From Pseudomonadota bacterium (lineage in GTDB: Bacteria; Pseudomonadota; Alphaproteobacteria; Sphingomonadales; Sphingomonadaceae): DNA of 14,849 nt. The stretch spans positions 1-14,849 of the forward strand of contig JAEWIL010000235.1 in assembly GCA_023387085.1 (NCBI GenBank). The letters are read 5' to 3'. Positions 1 through 6,201 of the stretch are shown in pieces. A program made the position numbers and the translations under genes. A model generated the notes under the pieces. It worked only from the letters and a program-made list of their open reading frames with translations, did no database searches and was not told where the DNA came from. Position 1 is the stretch's first letter. Each line of letters begins with the position of its first letter.

Positions 1-48
1 AAACACCGACTTCGCGATGTCCAACCCGATCGTCGCAATCTTCTCCAT
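1..48 (-). CDS. IS110-family transposase, N-terminal 16 residues (runs off left edge)
   Basis: The minus strand reads MEKIATIGLDIAKSVF from an ATG at 48 to the window edge. This is the characteristic N-terminus of DEDD recombinases of the IS110 family; Asp10 in GLDIAK corresponds to the first acidic residue of the RuvC-like catalytic domain. A Shine-Dalgarno AGGAG lies at 60-56 with 7 nt spacing, and a hairpin (61-98) sits just before it. Family members are usually about 320-400 residues, so only the start is visible. These proteins act with a structured guide (bridge) RNA encoded in a non-coding end of the element and usually leave no target duplication, so the element's outer boundary cannot be fixed here. 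Wording such as IAKSVF suggests the IS1111-like subgroup, but 16 residues cannot settle that. Confidence 0.8.
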   Translation of the reverse strand, partial: MEKIATIGLDIAKSVF

Positions 49-60
49 CGTAGCTCTCCT

Positions 61-98
61 TCCAGCTCATCCCGCAGATCATACCGCGGGGAGTTGGA
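61..98 (-). repeat. Hairpin in the transposase leader
   Basis: TCCAGCTC-AT-CCCGC at 61-75 pairs with GCGGG-GAGTTGGA at 86-98. This gives a 13-bp stem with one G-T wobble, a two-base bulge and a 10-nt loop. On the minus strand it ends directly before the transposase Shine-Dalgarno site. It may be a leader structure that limits read-through translation of the transposase, or part of the element's subterminal inverted repeat. The pairing is seen in the sequence; the role is inferred. Confidence 0.45.
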
Positions 99-414
99 GA
101 GCCGTCCACGTCATCAATTGCGGACTGTCAGTTGCGGACCGACGATCGCAGGAAAGCGGACATCAAGATCAGGCACCTCTTTAAGCAACGATCGCTCGAC
201 GCAAGAACACACCCACCGCTTGGGCATGTCGGCACGCTTCTATGATATTCCTCTCGACTTGGGGAACAATGATGGTGACGATGGGAGCCTTACGTTCAGG
301 GGATGAGAATCTCACGAGCGAAGTTTTTTTCCTTCGCGGCGATAGCACGCGATGGGAAATACCCGACGCCGGAGGCGCGCGATTGGTCATCATCCGTCCG
401 GAATGGAACAATCA
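99..414. other. Non-coding stretch between IS110 element and SDR gene
   Basis: No reading frame here has a convincing start, ribosome site or recognisable protein content. The stretch should contain the outer end of the IS110-family element and its junction with host DNA, but no terminal repeat is obvious. An 8-bp direct repeat TTGCGGAC occurs at 118-125 and 132-139 with a 6-nt gap, and the core GCGGAC recurs at 156-161. Composition is less GC-rich than the rest of the window. Confidence 0.4.
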
Positions 415-1137
415 TCAGCGGATAAGGTATCCGCCATCGATTATGAGGCTGTGCCCCCGAATATACTCGCACTCCGGTGCCGCAAGGAAGAGAACCGCAG
501 TTGCGACCTCGTCAGTCTTCCCGAAACGCCGTGCGGGGATCGACCGAAGAAGGTGCGCATGGACGGCGTCGTCCGCCTGTACCCAGTCGACGATGCGAGT
601 CTCGATGAAACCGGGAGCGATCATGTTCACACGAATCCCGTCGCGCGCCCATGCATCCGCAATCGCACGCGTAAAGCCGAGTAGCCCTGCCTTGCTTGCC
701 GTGTAGGCAGGACGGTCACGAAGCGCGACGAAACTCCCAACCGAACCGACATTCACAATCGCGCCGCGCCGCGCCGCCAATTTTTCCCTGAACAGGAAGC
801 TGAGATCGGCGACGGCGTTGAGGTTGACGTCGATTACAGCGCGATAACCTGCGCTCTCACACTCGTCGTCGCGGGCCATTCCGGCGTTGTTGACGAGAAT
901 ATCCAGGTCGCCGATTGCCGTTGCCAGACGTTGCCGCTGCTGGTCATCCTCGACCTTAAGGCCATGATATGTGAAGCGAGCGAGATCGTCACCATAGTCC
1001 GATGGGTGATCGCGCGTACCCGTAATATGGACCTTTGCTCCCGCGCGCTGAAAGGCATCGGCTACTGCGAGCCCGATGCCTTGCGATCCGCCGGTAACGA
1101 GCACGACCTTGCCCGAATAGTCGAAGCTGATTGCCAT
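415..1137 (-). CDS. SDR family NAD(P)-dependent oxidoreductase
   Basis: A 240-residue classical short-chain dehydrogenase/reductase, the normal size for the family. The Rossmann motif TGGSQGIG is at 15-22, NNAG at 83-86, and the catalytic tetrad is N105, S132, Y145 and K149 (YTASK). The C-terminus has the usual IRGHSLIIDGG pattern. It is presumably a cytosolic oxidoreductase acting on an alcohol or ketone; the substrate cannot be read from the sequence. The ATG at 1137 is preferred because the protein then begins MAISFDYSGKVVLVTGG, as relatives do, with GAGGA 11-12 nt upstream. An in-frame start at 1218 would add 27 residues of non-family sequence. The gene is divergent from the LuxR fragment and ends in TGA. 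The neighbourhood (IS110, truncated regulator) suggests an acquired or rearranged locus. Confidence 0.9.
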   Translation of the reverse strand: MAISFDYSGKVVLVTGGSQGIGLAVADAFQRAGAKVHITGTRDHPSDYGDDLARFTYHGLKVEDDQQRQRLATAIGDLDILVNNAGMARDDECESAGYRAVIDVNLNAVADLSFLFREKLAARRGAIVNVGSVGSFVALRDRPAYTASKAGLLGFTRAIADAWARDGIRVNMIAPGFIETRIVDWVQADDAVHAHLLRSIPARRFGKTDEVATAVLFLAAPECEYIRGHSLIIDGGYLIR

Positions 1138-1244
1138 ATCTTGTCTGTCCTCTTCGAAGCCGTGCCCTGAGATTCTCTTATGGCCAGCATCGAAACCCGT
1201 TTCTTGAGGCGATAACATTTCGCAAGTTCAAGTATCGCGCCGCC

Positions 1245-1640
1245 ATGAAGGCCGCAATCATTGTCCCTGTACACTTGCCATTTGGACAGATCGGGATGGC
1301 TCTGTTCGGCAGCCCATCCCGCGACTGGATCAGCAGGAACTTCGCCTCGATGAGCGAACCGCTCTCGGCGCTCGGCCGGCAGTTCATCACCGACTTTGTC
1401 AGCGTGTCCCGAAAGCAACTGCTGTTCCCAATGGCATGTCGTTTGACGACTCGAGAGATCGAATGTCTCCGCTGGGCAGCGATGGGCAAAACCGATCAAG
1501 AGACGGCAGTCATCTTAACACTGAGCCACGCAACGATACGGTTCCACATTAACAATGCTGCAAGAAGGCTCGATGCGGTGAATAGGAGTCAGGCAATCTT
1601 GAAGGCGGCGCACTTGGGGTATTTGAGCCTTCCGTACTAA
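1245..1640 (+). CDS. LuxR-type regulator lacking most of its N-terminal ligand-binding domain
   Basis: The C-terminal half is a GerE/LuxR helix-turn-helix at about residues 67-128, with LTTREIECLRWAAMGKTDQ followed by the DNA-recognition segment and the tail AILKAAHLGYL. Residues 1-55 (AIIVPVHLPFGQIGMALF) resemble the last strands of the autoinducer-binding domain. Quorum-sensing LuxR proteins are about 235-250 residues, so roughly 100 residues are missing. The frame stays open upstream to 1131 but overlaps the divergent SDR start and adds nothing family-like beyond perhaps a few residues. The ATG at 1245 has no Shine-Dalgarno; it is the first plausible start and is provisional. Most likely this is a 5'-truncated remnant. 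A ligand-independent DNA-binding protein is the alternative. Confidence 0.6.
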   Translation: MKAAIIVPVHLPFGQIGMALFGSPSRDWISRNFASMSEPLSALGRQFITDFVSVSRKQLLFPMACRLTTREIECLRWAAMGKTDQETAVILTLSHATIRFHINNAARRLDAVNRSQAILKAAHLGYLSLPY

Positions 1641-2146
1641 CCCCCAATGATTGTCGGCTTCGGCAGCCTCTGGCCGATGCACGAACCGCTCCGCGGATTG
1701 GTGCTAGCCTCGATGTCAAGCCGCCCTTCGAGCGCCGCGCCTGATTGAACGTGGGCTGCCGCAGGCATGTACGCCGGCGCACCGTGTCCAATACCGGCAC
1801 CGAGACGGGAGGGGCACTTGATCCAGTAAACCGCAGGCCACCGCGCTTTCCCTACGGTTCGGCTAAGGCACCAATCTGGCGCAGAGAGTGGATTGATCTG
1901 GCCGATTTCGGACTGACTGCTTTTAGCGTGCAAACGAGGATAGCGGAGGTTTAGCGACAGGCCAAAGCGTTCGCTTCCAGAGGGCGTGGTCCTTGTCAGC
2001 GCCGCAAAGCAAGCGAAAGCAGCTTTGCGGCTATCGATGCCGACAATCGTCCCTGTCCGAAGGTATGCCCCAACCAATGCCTCGATCCAATCGACCAGGA
2101 GCCGACCGCCACCTAGCTTGCTGAACGTCGTGATTGCACGGCTTTC
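1641..2146. other. About 500 bp without a convincing gene
   Basis: Frames on both strands are broken or look random. The longest open frame, on the minus strand from a TTG at 2077 to 1637, has no ribosome site and no recognisable motif, although a short part (IVGIDSRKAAFACFAAL) looks protein-like and the open frame continues upstream without an ATG. The composition matches the IS/LuxR side rather than the GC-rich metallohydrolase gene to the right. It may be decayed sequence from an earlier insertion or deletion. The promoter of the metallohydrolase gene must lie near its right end, but no clear -35/-10 pair stands out. Confidence 0.4.
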
Positions 2147-2152
2147 AGGAGG
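2147..2152 (+). promoter_or_regulatory. Strong ribosome binding site of the MBL-fold hydrolase
   Basis: AGGAGG, a perfect anti-16S match, lies 8 nt before the ATG at 2161. It decides that start over the upstream in-frame TTG at 2134, which has no comparable site. Confidence 0.8.
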
Positions 2153-2160
2153 ATCGAGAC

Positions 2161-3075
2161 ATGAAACCCGACACTATTGCATCGCCCGACACCTCGGGCT
2201 TCGAAGAGCTGGTTCCGTCGCGCTATGCGCTGCGGATCGGCGACATCGATGTGCTTGTCGTAAGCGACGGCGTGCTGCCGCTGCCCACCGAAACGATGGC
2301 CACCAATGTGGACCCCGCGGTCCGCGCCGAATGGTTCAAGGATATGTTCGTCGGACCCGACATGTTCGACTGGGCTCTCAATGTCCTCGTGCTGCGCAGC
2401 GGCGACAAGACCATCTTGGTCGATGCGGGCCTCGGCGGCCAGTTCCCCGGTTTCCCACGCGCCGGCCAGTTTCCCAAGCGGCTGCAGGCCGCGGGGATCG
2501 ACTTGGCATCAGTCACCGACATCATCATCACGCATATGCACATGGATCATGTCGGGGGGCTGCTCGTCGAGGACGTGAATCGACGGCTGAATCCGGACGT
2601 GCGCATCCATGTCACGGCCACCGAAATCGCCTTCTGGCAGACCCCCGACTTCGAACAGACGGCGATGCCTAACCCCGTTCCCGAGGTTCTGCGCAAGACC
2701 GCTACGCAGTTCATCGATGCCTATGCCGACAAGATCATGGCCTTCGACGAGGAGTGCGAAGTGGCGCCGGGCGTGGTCGCAAAGCTGACCGGCGGGCACA
2801 CGCCGGGGCACTGCGTGGTCCATGTCGCATCGGGTGGCGAGCGCCTGACCTTCGCGGGCGACGCGCTCTTCCCCGTCGGTTTCGACCATCCCGACTGGCA
2901 TAACGGCTTCGAGCATGATCCCGAAGAATCGGTGCGCGTGCGCGTTCGCCTGTTGCAGCAAGCGGCCGCGAGCGGTGAGTATCTCGTCGCGACGCATTTG
3001 CCCTTCCCTTCGGTGGGCCGCGTCGCCGCCGATGGCGACGCCTTCCGCTGGGTCGCTGCCTTCTGGGATTTCTGA
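2161..3075 (+). CDS. MBL-fold metallohydrolase
   Basis: A 304-residue metallo-beta-lactamase-fold hydrolase with the full dinuclear metal site. HxHxDH is at 125-130 (THMHMDHVGG), GGHTPGH at 211-217, the bridging Asp at 234 (FAGDAL) and the last His at 279 (ATHLPF). This is the wider class that includes lactonases, glyoxalase II-like and phosphodiesterase-type enzymes; there is no signal peptide, so it should be cytosolic. The substrate is not predictable. AHL-lactonase activity is conceivable but the sequence does not demand it. The ATG at 2161 has a very strong AGGAGG at 2147-2152 (8-nt spacing) and is chosen over an in-frame TTG at 2134. It converges on the LysR gene, and the SDR/NTF2-like pair lies beyond, so it may belong to the same catabolic or detoxification module. 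Confidence 0.93.
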   Translation: MKPDTIASPDTSGFEELVPSRYALRIGDIDVLVVSDGVLPLPTETMATNVDPAVRAEWFKDMFVGPDMFDWALNVLVLRSGDKTILVDAGLGGQFPGFPRAGQFPKRLQAAGIDLASVTDIIITHMHMDHVGGLLVEDVNRRLNPDVRIHVTATEIAFWQTPDFEQTAMPNPVPEVLRKTATQFIDAYADKIMAFDEECEVAPGVVAKLTGGHTPGHCVVHVASGGERLTFAGDALFPVGFDHPDWHNGFEHDPEESVRVRVRLLQQAAASGEYLVATHLPFPSVGRVAADGDAFRWVAAFWDF

Positions 3076-3096
3076 TCTCCAGCCGAAGGCTCCCCC

Positions 3097-3131
3097 GGGG
3101 GCGTACCGACCGAGCGCGCCGGTATGCCCCC
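3097..3131. terminator. Hairpin between convergent hydrolase and LysR genes
   Basis: GGGGGCGTACCG (3097-3108) pairs with CGGTATGCCCCC (3120-3131): a 12-bp stem with one G-T wobble and an 11-nt loop. It lies in the 142-bp gap between the converging stop codons at 3075 and 3218, where a terminator is expected. No T-tract follows on either strand, so it is either a weak or assisted terminator or a 3'-end stabilising hairpin. Confidence 0.45.
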
Positions 3132-3217
3132 AACCGGCAGAACACCGCCCCCTCCAGTCCAGGGAATTCGAAATGCGGCATCCGTGCGAGCCCGTCTCGC
3201 TGCACGCTTATGGTCCG

Positions 3218-4111
3218 TCAGGCCGAATGCGCAGCAAGCCTGTCTGCAAGAAAATCGGTGAACAATCGGACGCGCAGCGGTGCAAGGCGGCCGAAAGCGT
3301 GCAGCGCCTGGACGGGAACCGAGGCGAGCGGATCGTGCGGGAATATCTCGGCGAGGCGTCCCGCGGCAAGATCGTCCGCCACCGCCAGCCGAAGCAGCTG
3401 CGCAATGCCGACCCCGCCGAGCGCCGCAATCCGCATCGCCTGACCCGAATCGGTGTCGAGTGCCCCTTCGGGCAGCAGATCGGTCCCGTCGGCGAAGCGA
3501 ATGGGATAGGCCTGCGACCCAAGCCGATACCGGATATGCGGCAATTGCGCGAGCGCTTCGCGCGTCGCGGGATGGGCAACGCGTTCGAGCCATTGAGGCG
3601 CCGCGACGAGGATGAGCGGCAGGGTCGCAAGACGTCGCACCATCCAGTCGACATTCCCCATTTCGCCGACACGCAACGCCACGTCATAGCCTTCGCGGAT
3701 CAGGTCGACATGGCGATCGGTGATACTGATCTCAAGCTTGATCTCGGGATAGCGCGGGACGAATTCCCGGGTGAGCGCTTCCATCAACGCGGGACCGAGC
3801 ACGCCGGGAATGCTGGCGCGCAGCACCCCCTGCGTGCGTTCAGCCCCCTTCAAGGCGTCGCCGGCTTCGTCGAGGGCACGCAGCAGCGGGGCGATGCGCT
3901 CGTAATAGGCGGTCCCGTCGACAGTCAGCGTCAGCGAACGGGTGGACCGGAGGAAAAGTTTGACGCCGAGGCGTCGTTCGAGCCGTTCGACGCTCTTAGA
4001 AACCGCGGAGGGGGTGGTCCCGGCAAGACGCGCCGCGGCGCTGAACGAACCCGTCTCGACGGCGCGCACGAAGGCTTGAAGTCCCGTCGTCGGTTCGAGG
4101 CCAGCGGTCAT
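3218..4111 (-). CDS. LysR family transcriptional regulator
   Basis: A 297-residue LysR-type regulator of standard length. The winged helix-turn-helix is at about 11-70 (GSFSAAARLAGTTPSAVSKSV, then LFLRSTRSLTLT), followed by a linker helix and an effector-binding domain from about 95 to the end with the conserved RVGEM and GVGIAQLL segments. The TPSAVSKSVERLE variety is typical of the CrgA/AaeR-like branch. It is divergent from the SDR at 4210 with a 98-bp shared gap, the classical arrangement in which a LysR protein controls the neighbouring operon and itself. A TTTTCC-N5-GGAAAA palindrome in that gap fits. The ATG at 4111 has no good Shine-Dalgarno but gives the expected N-terminus. The inducer is unknown. 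Confidence 0.93.
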   Translation of the reverse strand: MTAGLEPTTGLQAFVRAVETGSFSAAARLAGTTPSAVSKSVERLERRLGVKLFLRSTRSLTLTVDGTAYYERIAPLLRALDEAGDALKGAERTQGVLRASIPGVLGPALMEALTREFVPRYPEIKLEISITDRHVDLIREGYDVALRVGEMGNVDWMVRRLATLPLILVAAPQWLERVAHPATREALAQLPHIRYRLGSQAYPIRFADGTDLLPEGALDTDSGQAMRIAALGGVGIAQLLRLAVADDLAAGRLAEIFPHDPLASVPVQALHAFGRLAPLRVRLFTDFLADRLAAHSA

Positions 4112-4154
4112 TCGATAGTTTTTAGCAAAAATGATGTGCCTGTCTCCAGTCTAA

Positions 4155-4171
4155 TTTTCCGAAATGGAAAA
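4155..4171. promoter_or_regulatory. Putative LysR operator palindrome
   Basis: TTTTCC-GAAAT-GGAAAA is a perfect 6-bp inverted repeat with a 5-bp spacer. It contains the T-N11-A spacing (T4158, A4170) expected of LysR-type recognition sites. It lies in the 98-bp gap between the divergent LysR and SDR genes, in a noticeably AT-richer stretch. The repeat is seen directly; binding by the adjacent LysR protein is inferred. Confidence 0.6.
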
Positions 4172-4209
4172 GCCAAATCCATCTCCGTCTTCAACCACAG
4201 AGGTGAATT

Positions 4210-4959
4210 ATGGACAGTTTGAAGGGAAAGGTCGCCGTAGTAACCGGCGGCAACAGCGGCATCGGTTTCGCGAGCGCGAAGCTCTTTGCCGAGCAGGGCG
4301 CGCAGGTGGTGATCACCGGGCGGCGCCAGGCCGCACTCGACGAGGCAGTCCGGTCGATCGGCCCTGCTGCGGTAGCGATCTGCGGCGACGTCGCCGACCC
4401 GGCGCACCACCGCGCGGTCGCGGACCTTGTTCGCGAGCGTTTCGGCGGTGCGGACATCTATATGGCGAACGCCGGAGTCAACACGATCACGCCATCGGGC
4501 GAGGTGTGCGAAGCCGAGTATGACACCCAGTTCGGAATCAATGCCCGCGGCACTTTCTTTGGGGTCCAGGCGATCGCGCCGCACCTGCAGGAGCGAGCCT
4601 CGATCATCCTTGTCGGTTCGCTCGCGAGCGACAAGGTGCTCGACGGCCACGCCGTCTATGCCGGGACCAAGGCGGCGATCGCGGCGTTCGCGCGAAGCTG
4701 GGCGCTCGAATTCAAGGACCGCGGCATCCGCGTCAACATGCTCAGTCCCGGGCCAACCGAAACCGAGATCCTCGGCAAGCTGGGCGTGGCACCCGAAGAG
4801 CGTGGCGCCTTTGCCGAGATGATGGCGGGCGCAATCCCGCTCGCGCGGCTCGGCCGGCCGGAGGAACTCGCGCGCGCTGCGCTGTTCCTCGCGTCCGACG
4901 CCAGCAGCTTCGTGACCGGCATCAACCTCCGCGTCGACGGCGGCATGGCGCTGCTCTGA
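4210..4959 (+). CDS. SDR family oxidoreductase, LysR-linked
   Basis: A 249-residue classical SDR. The cofactor motif TGGNSGIG is at 12-19, ANAG (in place of NNAG) at 86-89, and the catalytic residues are N111, S137, Y150 and K154 (YAGTK). PGPTETE at 180-186 and the C-terminal FVTGINLRVDGG are typical of family members acting on small alcohols, aldehydes or ketones. The GRR after the second strand (37-39) favours NADP(H), an inference. The ATG at 4210 has AGAGGTG just upstream. It is divergent from LysR and is followed after 29 bp by the NTF2-like gene, so the two probably form one transcript under LysR control. It is not closely similar to the other two SDRs in the window. Confidence 0.92.
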   Translation: MDSLKGKVAVVTGGNSGIGFASAKLFAEQGAQVVITGRRQAALDEAVRSIGPAAVAICGDVADPAHHRAVADLVRERFGGADIYMANAGVNTITPSGEVCEAEYDTQFGINARGTFFGVQAIAPHLQERASIILVGSLASDKVLDGHAVYAGTKAAIAAFARSWALEFKDRGIRVNMLSPGPTETEILGKLGVAPEERGAFAEMMAGAIPLARLGRPEELARAALFLASDASSFVTGINLRVDGGMALL

Positions 4960-4988
4960 CTCATCCCCAAACATCGAAGGAAATAAGC

Positions 4989-5411
4989 ATGACCCAATCT
5001 CCCGTCGAGCCCGCCATCGCCGCCTTGATCCACGACGTCGTCCATGTCGGCAGCGCTTATGACATCGAAGGCATGGAAAGGCTCTACACGCCCGACCAGA
5101 TTTTCCTGGTCCTCGGCAGCGACGGAGAGGTGACCCGAATTCTTCGCGACGATTCGATCGCTGAATTCCGGTCGCGTCGCAACGCGGGCGAAGCGCCGCT
5201 TTCGACCGAACATCGGGTGCTTCACGTCGAGCAGCAGGGCGATCATGCGACGGCGATCCTCTATCGCCGCATGAGCTCCGACGCTCCGCCCGCGATGTAC
5301 GAGCTTCGCATGCGCAAGGATTCCGGCACCTGGATGGTCGCCGGTGAAACGGTGACGCCCTGGCCGGGCGGCATCGATGGCGCCTTCCTCCCTCCCCGGA
5401 AGGGCGCCTGA
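4989..5411 (+). CDS. NTF2/SnoaL-like family protein
   Basis: A 140-residue protein with the size and pattern of the cone-shaped alpha+beta NTF2-like fold. An N-terminal helix carries the motif AYDIEGMERLYTPDQIF, a mid-region helix (DDSIAEFRSRR) follows, and three to four strands come next (STEHRVLHVEQQGDHATAILYR, ...GTWMVAGETVT). Members include SnoaL-type cyclases, ketosteroid-isomerase-like enzymes and non-catalytic subunits, so the activity is not predictable. GAAGGA at 4976-4981 with 7-nt spacing supports the ATG. The gene follows the SDR by 29 bp and precedes a strong terminator, so it is the last gene of the LysR-linked unit and may handle the SDR's substrate or product. Confidence 0.8.
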   Translation: MTQSPVEPAIAALIHDVVHVGSAYDIEGMERLYTPDQIFLVLGSDGEVTRILRDDSIAEFRSRRNAGEAPLSTEHRVLHVEQQGDHATAILYRRMSSDAPPAMYELRMRKDSGTWMVAGETVTPWPGGIDGAFLPPRKGA

Positions 5412-5415
5412 CTGC

Positions 5416-5462
5416 GGGGCGCGCGCGGCCCCGCCCCCCCCAGCCGCGCGCGCCCCAATTTT
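5416..5462 (+). terminator. Strong hairpin terminator after the NTF2-like gene
   Basis: GGGGCGCGCGCGG (5416-5428) and CCGCGCGCGCCCC (5444-5456) form a perfect, all-G/C 13-bp stem with a C-rich 15-nt loop, starting 5 bases after the TGA. It is followed by AATTTT. The stem is very strong and the T-tract short. It separates the LysR-controlled unit from the outer membrane protein gene. Confidence 0.75.
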
Positions 5463-5485
5463 CAAACGACAGAAAGGAACATGCG

Positions 5486-6097
5486 TTGAAAAATCTTGCT
5501 CTCCCCCTCTCGCTCGGCGCGCTGATCGCAGTTGGCACGGCGGCGCCCGCGGCGGCCCAGACCTTCGAGGGTCCCTATGTCGGGGCGCAGGCCGGCTGGA
5601 GCCAGAATCGGCTGGGCTCGGTCGCGACCGACCTTGGCACCGCCACGATCAACGACAGCCGCGATGCGGCGACCGCCGGCATCTTCTTCGGCTATAATCT
5701 CCAGCCAGCCGCCAAGGTCGTGCTGTCGGCCGAAGGGGCGGTCAATTTCGGGTTCGACGACGACCTGTCGCGTGCGCAAAAGGACGCATCAGCCGCGATC
5801 AACCCCGAATATGGTTTCGACCTGGGCGTCCGCGCCGGTTACCTCGTGACCGACAAGACGCTCGTCTATGCGCGCGGCGGTTATGAGAATATCCGCACCA
5901 GGGTGCAGATCCTCGATCTCGAAGGTCCGCGCAGCGGCAAGGACAATCTCGACGGTTGGTCGGTTGGCGGCGGCATCGAACGGGCTGTCACCGACCATAT
6001 CTCGGCGCGCGTCGAATATCGCTACAGCGACCTTGGCAGCGGCGGCACCAAATGGGATCGGCATCAAGTCCTGGCGGGCGTCGCCTGGAATTTTTGA
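5486..6097 (+). CDS. Outer membrane beta-barrel protein (porin-like, OmpA/OmpX-type barrel)
   Basis: A 203-residue exported protein. Residues 1-24 are a Sec signal peptide (MKNLALPLSLGALIAVGTAA then PAAA) with likely cleavage before Q25. The mature part has alternating strand patterns (PYVGAQAGWSQNR, AGIFFGYNLQ, VVLSAEGAVNFGF, FDLGVRAGYLV, LVYARGGYENI, GWSVGGGIERAV, ISARVEYRYSDLG, HQVLAGVAWNF) consistent with an eight-stranded barrel. It ends in Phe, the usual BAM recognition residue. Barrels of this type in alphaproteobacteria are common surface proteins of unclear function. The start is TTG at 5486, 7 nt after AAGGA (5474-5478). An out-of-frame ATG at 5481 opens only ATG-CGT-TGA. The gene has its own region between two hairpins and seems monocistronic. 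Confidence 0.9.
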   Translation: MKNLALPLSLGALIAVGTAAPAAAQTFEGPYVGAQAGWSQNRLGSVATDLGTATINDSRDAATAGIFFGYNLQPAAKVVLSAEGAVNFGFDDDLSRAQKDASAAINPEYGFDLGVRAGYLVTDKTLVYARGGYENIRTRVQILDLEGPRSGKDNLDGWSVGGGIERAVTDHISARVEYRYSDLGSGGTKWDRHQVLAGVAWNF

Positions 6098-6132
6098 GGA
6101 TCGCTCATCCCATCCGAAAACTGAATGTGGCA

Positions 6133-6175
6133 GGCAAGGCAAGGCAAGGCAAAGGCAGGAATGTCTTGCCTTGCC
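6133..6175. repeat. (GGCAA)4 tandem repeat with matching inverted arm
   Basis: GGCAA is repeated four times at 6133-6152. After a 12-nt gap, CTTGCCTTGCC (6165-6175) is the exact complement of GGCAAGGCAAG, which occurs in two registers (6133-6143 and 6138-6148). The pairing can slide by 5 bp; the nearest stem has a 16-nt loop. It lies 35 bp after the barrel-protein stop and overlaps the -35 element of the Rrf2 promoter, so it may end the upstream transcript, influence the promoter, or both. No T-tract follows. Confidence 0.6.
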
Positions 6176-6194
6176 AAACGCGGACAAATATACT
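6166..6194 (+). promoter_or_regulatory. Sigma-70-type promoter of the Rrf2/two-component operon
   Basis: TTGCCT (6166-6171), a 17-bp spacer, then TATACT (6189-6194). This is the best -35/-10 match I see in the window. Transcription would start about 7 bp further on, at 6201-6202, which is the first base of the Rrf2 ATG. No Shine-Dalgarno is visible before that ATG. The transcript is therefore predicted to be leaderless or nearly so. Confidence 0.65.
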
Positions 6195-6201
6195 CCGCGT
6201 T
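6177..6201. promoter_or_regulatory. Perfect palindromic operator over the -10 box, probable Rrf2 site
   Basis: AACGCGGA (6177-6184) and TCCGCGTT (6194-6201) are perfect 8-bp inverted arms around a 9-bp AT-rich spacer CAAATATAC. The 25-bp element covers the -10 hexamer and stops one base before the ATG at 6202. Rrf2-family regulators are dimers that usually bind imperfect palindromes of this size and often repress their own gene. Autorepression is the natural reading, but binding is inferred. Confidence 0.6.

Noticed and set aside
1637..2077. 146-residue minus-strand open frame as a gene
   Set aside because: It has a TTG start without ribosome site and no recognisable domain; kept only as a note within the gene-free stretch.
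2161..3075. Naming the MBL hydrolase an AHL lactonase
   Set aside because: The metal-binding motifs are common to the whole superfamily, and nothing visible is specific to lactonases.
2915..4222. 435-residue open frame on the plus strand through the LysR gene
   Set aside because: It is antisense to a LysR gene with complete family motifs; the composition is typical of a shadow frame.
4108..5538. 476-residue open frame on the minus strand
   Set aside because: It is antisense to the SDR and NTF2-like genes, Arg-rich and low in complexity, with no motif or ribosome site. Long antisense frames are expected in high-GC DNA.
6133..6152. GGCAA repeats as a CRISPR-like array
   Set aside because: The units are 5 bp with no spacers; this is a simple tandem repeat.
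5956..6201. Upstream extension of the Rrf2 protein
   Set aside because: It lies inside the barrel-protein gene and the repeat/promoter region; the protein only becomes Rrf2-like from the ATG at 6202.
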